From contig NC_069131.1 of NCBI RefSeq assembly GCF_026914265.1, positions 7,456,001 to 7,520,000 of the forward strand: a stretch of 64,000 nucleotides of DNA, in the 5' to 3' direction. The translations under genes and the position numbers were made by a program. This document shows positions 47,597-60,000 of this stretch, piece after piece. The stretch comes from Mya arenaria. Lineage: Eukaryota; Mollusca; Bivalvia; Myida; Myidae. Every line of letters begins with the position of its first letter. Position 1 is the first letter of the stretch. A model generated the notes under the pieces. The model was not told the DNA's origin. It was given only the letters and a program-made list of their open reading frames with translations, and made no database searches.

Positions 47597-50500
47597 GCTG
47601 GGGTTACCGCCACGTCCTGGCTTTCCTTGCATTCTTCGGCTTCTTCAATGTGTACTGCATGAGAGTGAACTTGAGTGTGGCTATGGTGGACATGGTTAAA
47701 CATATCAATGACTCCAACAACAGCACAAGTGATGAATGTCCAGATTCCAACACAGTCAATTCTACAAAGGAACATGTAAGGTTACTTTTAGTTTTGTTTA
47801 TTCATGCACTTAATGTATTCTGTTTTACGCTTTTGTCACTCAAAGAAACAAATTCATTGTTTTAATTTGATGGAAGTAACCTTGGATTGACAACATTTTC
47901 CTTGGTAAATCACAAGTCTAAAAGCATAAACATCACAACACATTTTTACATATGAAAACTCACTTTTTTGAGGTGTGCAGTATGATGCAATAATTCCCAC
48001 AAACAATTAGATTGTTTATTTGAATTCATCATGGTCTGTCTGCACCTTTTGGCTGCATTATGGCTTGACCCGGCAGTGAAGCCATCACGACTTAAATTGT
48101 GTTGAATTGCCTTAAGAAATATGAGATAGAGTAAATTCTCACCTTGCGGGAACAAACTGTTGGTAAAATCCCCACCAAATGGCCCACGCGTCCCAGAGAC
48201 CCTAGGTAATATCCAGATATAAGGAGACTTGAAGAAACAGAGTGAGATTATAACAAGGGATCCGTGTACAATACCCTAGGTTTTTGTTCTTTACCATTCT
48301 CGGTGTACTGACACAGGACGCAGTTTCCCTAGGTTTAACCAGTACTCAGTATTCCTACCCTTTTAAAGTTGAGCGCTAGGCAACATCTTTCGGTTTGACT
48401 AGGGTGGGGTCTTAACCTGCGACCTTCTGCCCCCCTAAGCAAACATTCTCCCATTGAGCTATGAAGTCCACAAAATTATATATTTAATATATAATTGTAA
48501 AAAGCATAAATGGATACGTTTAGTTTGAATATTCTTATTTTATTCAAGCAATAAAAATATCTACTAATAATTCATGTGACAATGAATGATGATTTATTAA
48601 TAACTATGAATAACTGTACTGCAATATTATGTAAATTATTTTTATTTCAGGTTGGAGAGTTTGGCTGGAGCAGAGATCTGCAGGGCTATGTTCTGGGCTC
48701 GTTCTTCTACGGCTACATTCTCACCCAGATCCCGGGAGGATATCTGGCTGAGAAGTTTGGGGCCAAGTTCTTGTTTGGTTTTGGTGTCCTGTGCACAGCA
48801 GTGTTCACCTTGTTGACGCCCCTGGCTGCTCGCTGGAATGTGGGTGTGTTTATTGCTGTCCGGGTGCTGGAAGGCTTGGGAGAGGTGAGTATAAATGAAT
48901 TGTGACAGGTCTTAGAGTGAATATGCTGTAAGCAATGTTATAGCTTTTTGTTTTCAAATGAAACTATGGTTGCTATAGTTAAGTTTATGCTAATTGATTT
49001 TAACTCGCTTGTGCAGACAATTTCAAGCTGATATAAATAACTCTCAAGACAGTTTTGGAACGTTCCTGGGCTGAATTCAGTACTGTGTCCTTTTTGAGAG
49101 GCCATAAGAAACTTCAAAGCACCCCTGTAGGGGACTGACCTTCAGCGTCTTGGGTGAGAGTTGAACTCGTATACCACTAGACCCCTCTCACCTTGTTAGA
49201 CCACACTTTGATGTGTATTAAATGTCTTGGGTAGTTTTAAGGTAATTAATTTTTCCTTTCTTTTTTGGGTAAAACCTACTTCGTAATGCAGCCCAATACA
49301 GAAAACTGAACAAAATTACTTAATAAATCCCCATTTCTGCTTGTTACAGTGTAAAAGTTCCAAGGCAAATATCTGTTAATTGTTTAAAAAATGTTATGTT
49401 GTCTGTTGATTTGCAAATATTTGACTGCAAACTAATTTATTTTATTCTGATTCATAATCATTTGAAAGGCTTTAAGTATATGTAAAATTCAAAATCAAAC
49501 CTGAGCAAGAAAAGAATACTGACATACTTCATACTGGACAACAAGTCTGCTTCATACTTGTGAACAAGTGTGCACAAGGAAATATAACCATTTATATATG
49601 CTTCATACTGGACAAAAGGCCTACACAAGGATATATAAATGACTATACATGCTTCATACTGGAGAAAAAAAACTGCACAAGGAAAGATAACTAACTATAC
49701 ATGATTCATACTGGAGAAAAAACCTGCACAAGGATAGATAACTGTATATACACGCTTCATACTGGACAATAAGCCTGCACAAGAAAAGATAATTGACTGT
49801 ACATGCTTCATACTGGACAACAAGCCTGCACAAGGAAAGATAACTGACTATACATGCTTCATACTGGACAACTAGCCTGCACAAGGAAAGATAACTGACT
49901 ATACATGCTTCATACTGGACAACTAGCCTGCACAAGGAAAGATAACTGACTATACATGCTTCATACTGGACAACAAGCCTGCACAAGGAAAGATAACTGA
50001 CTATACATGCTTCATACTGGACAACTAGCCTGCACAAGGAAAGATAACTGACTATACATGCTTCATACTGGACAACTAGCCTGCACAAGAAAAGATAACT
50101 GACTATACATGCTTCATACTGGACAACAAGCCTGCACAAGTATAGATAACTGACTATACATGCTTCATACTGGACAACAAGCTTGCACAAGGAAAGATAA
50201 CTGACTATACATGCTTTATACTGTACAACAAGCCTGCACAAGGAAAGATGTACATACAGCATACAACATGACCACCATTATTTTATAGTCATGACACAAT
50301 CCCTTCTAAAGACATACACATGGAATTGTTTAATCGCTGCCAGAATGAGGGAGACTGTGTTGAAGCTATTCTTTAAAACATGTGTTTAATTTGCATTGAG
50401 CTTTTTGCACTTTATGTTAAAAGAGATATTTATCTTTGCCAGTAAAGCTGTCAATAATGAAACTTTGCTGTACATGTATATGAAAATAACCTGAGCTGCT

Positions 50501-53500
50501 GGTATTGAGCTTCAAATGTGACGAGTTTCATGAAGCATCAGTCTTATACACAGGATAAGTCTTATGAGTGAAGAAGGGTCTAATCACCTTGGAATTATAA
50601 TTACATTGAATTTGAACACATCAGTTGTTATAAAGATAATTTTGATGAGATTTTTGGAATGGATGATATTATGGTGTGTTGCTCTTAAAAAAAAATCTTT
50701 AAAAAACCCACATACTACAACAATACTGAGCTTGTAGAAAATTATTCATGGGTTAACATACATGTAGACACTTTATGTCTTTGATTGCAGTTGGTCTTAC
50801 CCTCCCATTTCAGGGCGTCACGTTTCCAGCCATGCATGCCATGTGGTGGAAATGGGGACCATTGTATGAGAGGTCAAAGTTGACAGGATTTTCATATACA
50901 GGTTTGTTTGAGATTTTTTAAATCTAAACTATAAAGGTCTTGTTGATGTTTGATAGCACAACTGGTATCATTTATTTGCATTTTTAGCACTATCATTTAA
51001 GCACATCAAAAATCATGTTAGTGTTAATTGTTGTAAGAGCAGTTCTAAAAACTGAAATATTGTGCAGGTACGATATAGACCAGGAGACATGAGATGGCTC
51101 TGATAGCACTTGATCATTACATGTGAATGAAATCATTCCTGTTGAGGAGAGCTCTGATAGCACTTGATCATTACATGTGAATGAAATCATTCCTGTTGAG
51201 TAGAGCTCTGATAGCACTTGATCATTACATGTGAATGAAATCATTCCTGTTGAGTAGAGCTCTGATAGCACTTGATCATTACATGTGAATGAAATCATTC
51301 CTGTTGAGTAGAGCTCTGATAGCACTTGATCATTACATGTGAATGAAATCATTCCTGTTGAGTAGAGCTCTGATAGCACTTGATCATTACATGTGAATGA
51401 AATCATTCCTGTTGAGTAGAGCTCTGATAGCACTTGATCATTACATGTGAATGAAATCATTCCTGTTGAGGAGAGCTCTGATAGCACTTGATCATTACAT
51501 GTGAATGAAATCATTCCTGTTGAGTAGAGCTCTGATAGCACTTGATCATTACATGTGAATGAAATCATTCCTGTTGAGTAGAGCTCTGATAGCACTTGAT
51601 CATTACATGTGAATGAAATCATTCCTGTTGAGTAGAGCTCTGATAGCACTTGATCATTACATGTGAATGAAATCATTCCTGTTGAGGAGAGCTCTGATAG
51701 CACTTGATCATTACATGTGAATGAAATCATTCCTGTTGAGGAGAGCTCTGATAGCACTTGATCATTACATGTGAATGAAATCATTCCTGTTGAGGAGAGC
51801 TCTGATAGCACTTGATCATTACATGTGAATGAAATCATTCCTGTTGAGGAGAGCTCTGATAGCACTTGATCATTACATGTGAATGAAATCATTCCTGTTG
51901 AGTAGAGCTCTGATAGCACTTGATCATTACATGTGAATGAAATCATTCCTGTTGAGTAGAGCTCTGATAGCACTTGATCATTACATGTGAATGAAATCAT
52001 TCCTGTTGAGTAGAGCTCTGATAGCACTTGATCATTACATGTGAATGAAATCATTCCTGTTGAGTAGAGCTCTGATAGCACTTGATCATTACATGTGAAT
52101 GAAATCATTCCTGTTGAGTAGAGCTCTGATAGCACTTGATCATTATATGTGTATGACATTATTTCTGTTCAGGAGGTGTTCAGTTGTGATGGATATTGGT
52201 CCCCTTTGGTGATAACTCTAGTTTATTTCAGGTGCCCAAATGGGTACAGTGATTTCAATGCCGATATCGGGTTACCTTTGTGACAGTGGGTTTTTGGGAG
52301 GATGGCCGTCCGTGTTCTATGTGTTTGGTATGTTTTGCCATTGAATTGTTCTTGTTAGACAAAACATATTGATTATAATGTTGTGTTTTACCTATTCTGA
52401 CATTCAATTTTGTAGTAATCTGAAATGGTGGTATACAGGTAATACTGTTTGGATCAGTGGCTACAAAAGGCAGTGTAGGTTGGGTCAGCAAAACCTCTTG
52501 TGGAATAAAACTTAGATATTCATTATCCAATTATTATGAAACTTGGTGAAAGAGTTTGTTGGCTTAATGTCTTGTTCAAGCTCAATCATCGGGTAAATTG
52601 TCTCAGTTACTAGAGTTATGCCCCCTTTACATCAAGAAAGGTTTATATCTTGTACAGACAACATCTAATGTTTTTAGTATCCATTCATGAAGAATGTTTG
52701 TGACCACGTTTCTAAGCTTACTATCTCAATCAAGTTTAATTGAGGGATAAATTGCCTGAATAACTCAAGAGTTATACCCCTTGTTCATCACAAAATAATA
52801 GGTTTGTCCAATTGGTATTATATTTAATTTGACTATAATTGGTGCTCCAAACAGGAGACTCATCCAAATTCCTCTAATCCTAGTTTTCTGTTATGAAATC
52901 ATTGAAATGATGTTAAGAGTTATTTGAAAGTAAGATGCTTAAAAAGATTTCATTTCTCAAGGGTTTTAAAAATAATTAATATTGTTTAAAATCCTCTGGT
53001 CAGGTGCTCTTGCATGTTTGTGGTTCATTCTGTGGATGATGATGGCCTATAACACGCCTGCGGATCACCCCCACATCTCAGTAGAAGAAAGGGAATACAT
53101 TGAGTCTTCTGTGGGCAGAAAGGAGGTGAGTGATGGCCTTAACTTATGATGGCCTATAACACCCCTGCGCATCACCCGCACATCTCTGTAGAAGGAAGGG
53201 AATACATTGAGTCTTCTGTGGGCAGAAAGGAGGTGAGTGATGGCCTTAACTTAAGATGGCTTATAACACCCCTGCGCATCACCCGCACATCTCAGTAGAA
53301 GGAAGGGAATACATTGAGTCTTCTGTGGGCAGAAAGGAGGTGAGTGATGGCCTTAACTTATGATGGCTTATAACACCCCTGCGCATCACCTGCACATCTC
53401 TGTAGAAGGAAGGGAATACATAGAATCTTCAGTGGGCAAAAAGGAGGTGAGTGATGGCCTTAATTTATGATGGCCTATAACACGCCTGTGGATCACCCGC

Positions 53501-56500
53501 ACATCTCTGTAGAAGAAAGAGAATACACAGATACACAATATACATAGAAAATATGTTGGTTTTGGTGTATATATATATATACATGTTATACTGACAGTTA
53601 AGGTACAATATAAAATGTTGATGGGCTATAACATAGAGGGTAATTTCACCTTAAAGTTAGCAACATCAATAAATATAGCCCACTTTGGGAGTTATTGGCT
53701 CATTATATGTTCGCCATTGCAGGACCTAGCAACACCATGGGGCCCAATCCTTCGGTGCCCAGCTGTCTGGGCAATAAACGTGGCCCACTTTGCCAACAAC
53801 TGGGGCTTCTACACAATGCTTACAAGTCTTCCCGGCTACATGAAAAATGTCCTTAAGTTTGACCTCAAAACAGTAAGTAAACAGATTCAGATTCTCATCA
53901 ATTTATAATCTGCTAGATTACTTAATAATCTATGATATTCAGCTTGCTGCTACAGGGGAGAGTCCACTGGCACAAGTTTTATTTATTTATTTTTTAGACC
54001 CTAATTATGTATAATGATAATATAAACCAGTGTATTCAATTTAATTTTATTCTTATTAATATATTCAATTCATGTAATCTTGTGGATTGAAGCTATTGAA
54101 TTATTGACCATTTTTATCTATTCATACTTGATCAAGATGGCCTAGATCAATGAGGAGATCTGTGTTTTGTCCCTGTTCTTTAAATATTTGTTTTTATGGC
54201 CCCAATCATAGGGGAAGGGCATATAGAATTGCCCTTGTCTGTCTCTGCGTACGTCTGTCTGTGATTCCGTCTATAAAGATTATGCCAAATTGTGTCATTC
54301 AAAACTCAAAAACTTAATTTAGCCAAGAGTCAAGTAACCTTGGCAGAATGTTATTTAGATGATAAAGTTGCGCAGCTGGGTTTTCATTCCCCTCGCCACT
54401 TAGTGAAAGTTATAGTGTGTTAATTAGCAAATTTCTGGACTTGTGTCGCTCAAAAGTAACTATGATTTCACTTAGAGTCATATAATCTTAGGGCAATGTT
54501 GTGATGAGGTTGTGCGTCTGGTATTTTGTTTCCCGCTGCACATACTACAATCACGGTTTTGGCCCTTGAATTAGCAAAAATTGGCTTTTTTTTTCTTTTT
54601 ATAGTTTAGTTGCTAACAACTTCAAAATTATTAGTTATGCACCAGTCAATTGTAACCAGGGCCCCTCCAGCCAATCGCGGGTAAAATCTCCACCCTGCAG
54701 TGACAAACTGCTGGTAAAATCCCAGCCAAATGCCTTGCACCCCTGGGACATTCTAGGTAAAGGCCCATTCCCAGCTATTTCGGCATGAAAACAAAACCAC
54801 CGCATTCACTTGGCATTTCGCGACCACCTGGAAGGTAAAAACACAACCCGTTTCCCCCCCTATCCCCGGTATACCCCCGGACTTGGGGGCCGTGGTTACA
54901 ATTGACTGGCGCATGATACACCATGAGATCTTACAGGAATGTATTTGATGTTATTAAGTTGTTGAACTCATCATTTTGATGAAGATTTATAGAGAAAGTA
55001 CAAAATAATGGCACTTGGTTTTGTGACAAACACAGCATGTGGGGGCATCCATGTACTATGAAAACATTTCTAGCACCTCTTGGTAAAATTCTTTTATTTC
55101 TTACTTAAACATTAACAAAAATTCAACAATTTAAAGTAAATAAACAAACTTGCGCTGCCGTTTTGCCCTGCTTTTCTGACATGAAATAAATGCAGATTGT
55201 CAGGCTAATATTAATGACCAAACTGCACTCATTTTTAGACTATGTGCGCATGCGCGCAGGGAGTCTTAAGACCGCAATCTCCAAAGAACTACTTCTATTT
55301 ATGTCGTTTTAACCCATTTTTTTTTTATCTCAATGCGCTTTATGTTTAGCAGAATGACGTCGAAACTATATAAATAGATTAGTTGTATTGCAGTCCGAGC
55401 AGTCTGAGTTCTTGCTTGTTCGGCTATTTCTGCGCTGTATTTCTGTATCCCGGCATTTTATTTTTAGCAGAATATAACTACTTTTAGATCATTATATTTA
55501 TTAGATTAATGTGTGTCAAAATAATGGAGGCTCTGGTAGGAAGGTAACATAATGATATTCACTCTGAGGTTAGCCCAAGATGTTCCAGAAATTATTACCG
55601 ACCGCAAGTGTCCCATCGCCTGCAGGGTTTGTTATTATAACCTGGCGTGACCCTGAAGCACGCTTATTTGTAATGGTGCATTTTTTATATTACTTTTATG
55701 AGATAAGAAACAAAGATGATTGTCTGAGTGTCAAAATAGTTGTATCTCAGGTTTCGCGTTGCTAATGCTTCAAATACTATGATTTACCTGCTACACAATA
55801 ACAAAATACTACTCATTCTATGATTTTTAGGCGTTTATATTTCTAATAAGATGTTTCCATTTTTTTGCATAATAGCTTCGTTCCGGTGTATTCTTGGCAT
55901 AGTTTTAGACATTAGGCTTTCAATTTATATTAGCACACATGCCCTGATACGACAGTGTGTTATGCATACATGAAGCAAAGTAGTTCGGATTAAACCTGTA
56001 AAACATCCAAAGAGTGCGAATCATTCATAACAGCACTAGTACTATTTCTACACAGATACCTACATAAAACATAAATAACATTTATTTATCAATAAAACTT
56101 GAAAAAGCACAATCATATTCTCATTCTTAGAACAGACAATTTCCGATAATCTAAAAATATGTTTGTCCTCACCGCGGGAAAACGACCATCTGATAAGCTC
56201 TGCAATTTGAAAGGAATTATTGCTAAAGTTTTTCATAAAATCAAATCAAATAATTTTCCTTAAACAATTAAAACGTGTATGTTCATAAAACTTGCCTAAT
56301 GTATGATATCTAATCAAAGCAACAAAAAACCTTTAGAAGCGATTGAAAGGGGCATGCATTATAACTTTAAATACATGGGGATGGGGGATACATCGACTGA
56401 AGTGATAAGCTATGGCAGTATGCATTTCGATTTCTCTTTGCCAGAATGCTTTACTGTCAGCGTTACCATACCTTGGCTGCTGGTTAGGCCAAAACTGTTC

Positions 56501-57021
56501 CAGCTTTACAGCTGACTATCTGCGCAGCAATGGCTACCTTTCCACCCAAGCAACTAGACGTCTTCTCACCGTTTTTGGTAAGCCTTTGGAAAAAACATTT
56601 ATGTATTGTTTTATGAGATTCTTGAAGTTATAAACTTGTACCGTATTTCAAAAGTTTTCTTTCTGTTTGTTTATTCATTCCAAATTCTCTCCCATATTAT
56701 ATGAATTGTAACCAGGATGCAGAGCTCTTGTTGTTCAATATATACATATCATGTGGATGAATGTACAGGAGTGGTTAGTTTTGTGTCAAAGTTATTGTGT
56801 AAATTATAATGTTTTTGGTTATTGAGTATGTATCTGCCCCTTTTCCTTTTTGCGGATAGTAATCTTCATTTTCTAACTGTATCCAGAGTAACAAATATGT
56901 CAACAAAATAGAGTGGCTACAAAATATTGCAGATTTTGAGATTTTGCACACAGTGTACCTCTCTTATGTAACCTGAGCAGTCTCCATAAAAAAGAACAAC
57001 AAAGGGGGCTTACCACATCAT

Positions 57022-57074
<53 letters not shown>

Positions 57075-60000
57075 TTGATGAATTTGCTCCCTTGACTAGT
57101 TCACGTAGATCTTTCAAAAAGAGGTGTTTATGACTTACTGTAAAAGTATAAAACTTTCAGCTTTCAAAGGTTACCCTATTTAAAGTGACACTCTTATTCA
57201 AAATCAATTCATACACATGTATAACAAACATAAATTTTGAGTAATAACTACTTTCTAAATAATGCATTTATGGAAAATATTAATTACTGATAAAAGTATT
57301 GCAACTGGGTATTTAATAGCTGAATGGAAAAAAAATATTAAATGATTGGTGAGTGCTAAAAGATTAACTGTAATCTACCATAAGAACCATTGTTTTTGAC
57401 ATTAACTCATCCTTTTTGATGTACCTAAACTATTGTATTAATTGTGGTAAAGCTTATTTGTGAGTAAGAGTGCATCTTTAATCCTTTTCACATTTCCAGA
57501 GCATTAAATTGCGACTTATAGAAGCTGTTTTTCTGTCTGCTTGAACACATCAACTGCTGTTTGGACTTGTTTTTGTTATTATTGCACACGGTTTTGCAAC
57601 AACATATTATTATTCACTAATTATCTGTCACTTGAAGTGTATGTGTATGTCTCTGGAGGCCTAGGAAAATATCATCCCTGCTTCCTACAGACTACAAAAA
57701 CAGTAATTTTGTCTGGACTTCGTCAAACTGTCTTCCCATATTAAGATAGCTGATTGCATGACTTAGAATTTAAATTGCTCTTGGAATTGCATTTGTGGTC
57801 TGTATTATAGTGCAGTTTAATGGTAAATTTATAAGAATTCTTACCAAGGCGTTTTTGTTGCCTTGTCAATCTTCTATTTTATATTATCCATCTTGCTACT
57901 TAGTGTCCCCCTGGTAGACTAAAACCAACCTCTGTCTGTTGTAATGAGCATGAATTAAATGGTGTCTTTCTGTCATTATGACGGATTGCTGTAACAAGCC
58001 ATTAGTTGGCTATATTTTGGCTTTTACAAACTTTCTGGGCTTGTCAGGCATTAAGCATCATAAATCTATGTAATTCAGTGTCTCTTTTGCTTGTGGCATA
58101 ATGTTGTAATGTAATCAAGTGTCGCTATTGCTCCTTCCTCTCATGGCATAATGTTGTAATGTTTTCAAGTGTCGCCATTGCTCCTTTCTATCATGTCATA
58201 GTGTTGTAATGTAATCAAGTGTCGCCATTGCCCCTTTCTCTCATGGCATAGTGTTGTAATGTAATCAAGTGTCGCCATTGCTCCTTTCTCTCTCATGGCA
58301 TGGTGTTGTAATGTAATCAAGTGTCGCTTTTGCTGCTTTCTCCTATGGCATAGTGTTGTCATGTAACCAAGTGTCGCCATTGCTCCTTTCTCTCTCATGG
58401 CATAATGTTGTAATATTGTCAAGTGTCGCCATTGCTCCTTCCTCCTATGGCATAATGTTGTAATGTAATCAAATGTCGCCATTGCTCCTTCCTCCTATGG
58501 CATCATGTTGTAATGTAATCAAGTGTCGCCATTGCTCCTTCCTCCTATGGCATAATGTTGTAATGTTATCAAGTGTCGCCATTGCTCCTTCCTCCTATGG
58601 CATAATGTTGTAATGTAATCAAATGTCCCCATTGCTCCTTCCTCTCATGGCATAATGTTGTAATGTTTTCAAGTGTCGCCATTGTTCCTTCCTCCTATGG
58701 CATAATGTTGTAATGTTATCAAGTGTCGCCATTGCTCTTTCCTCCTTTGGCAAAGTGTTGTCATGTAATCAAGTGTCGCCATTGCTCCTTTCTCTCTCAT
58801 GGCATAGTGTTGTAATGTAATCAAGTGTCGCTATTGCTCCTTTCTCCTATGGCATAGTGTTGTCATGTTATAAAGTGTCGCCATTGCTCCTTTCTCTCAT
58901 GGCATAATGTTTTAAATTGTAATGTAATCAAGTGTCGCTATTGCTCCTTTCTCTCATGGCATAATATTGTCATGTTATCAAGTGTCGCCATTGCTCCTTT
59001 CTCCTGTGGCATAGTGTTGTCATGTAATCAAGTGTTGCCATTGCTCCGTCTCTCATGGCAAAATGTTGTAATGTAATAAAGTGACACTTTCTGTCTCTCT
59101 CATGGCATAATGATGTAATATACTTCAGTGTGTACTGTCACTAATGCTTCTCTCTCTTATGACATAATGATGTAATATACTTCAGTGTGAACTGTCACTA
59201 ATGCTTCTCTCTCTCATGACATAATGATGTAATATACTTCAGTGTGTACTGTCACTAATGCTTCTCTCTCTCATGACATAATGATGTAATATACTTCAGT
59301 GTGTACTGTCACTAATGCTTCTCTCTCTCTCATGACATAATGATTTAATATACTTCAATGTGTACTGTCACTATCGCTTCTTTCTTATGACATAATGATG
59401 TAATATACTTCAGTGTGTACTGTCACTAATGCTTCTCTCTCTCATGACATAATGGTGTAATATACTTCAGTGTGTACTGTCACTAATGCTTCTCTCTCTC
59501 ATGACATAATGATGTAATATACTTCAGTGTGTACTGTCACTAATGCTTCTCTCTCTCATGACATAATGATGTAATATACTTCAGTGTGTACTGTCACTAA
59601 TGCTTCTCTCTCTCATGACATAATGATGTAATATACTTCAGTGTGTACTGTCACTAATGCTTCTCTCTCTCATGACATAATGATGTAATATACTTCAGTG
59701 TGTACTGTCACTAATGCTTCTCTCTCTCATGACATAATGATGTAATATACTTCAGTGTGAACTGTCACTAATGCTTCTCTCTCTCATGACATAATGATGT
59801 AATATACTTCAGTGTGTACTGTCACTAATGCTTCTCTCTCTCATGACATAATGATATAATATACTTCAATGTGTACTGTCACTAATGCTTCTCTCTCTCA
59901 TGACATAATGATGTAATATACTTCAGTGTGTACTGTCACTAATGCTTCTCTCTCTCATGACATAATGGTGTAATATACTTCAGTGTGTACTGTCACTAAT

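Noticed and set aside
49654-50262. 202-codon minus-strand repeat frame
   Set aside because: Same reason: a 51-bp minisatellite unit divides by three.
50993-52159. 388-codon minus-strand open frame with an 18-residue repeat
   Set aside because: Created by a 54-bp intronic minisatellite; no start context, splice sites or family, and it lies antisense in an SLC17 intron.
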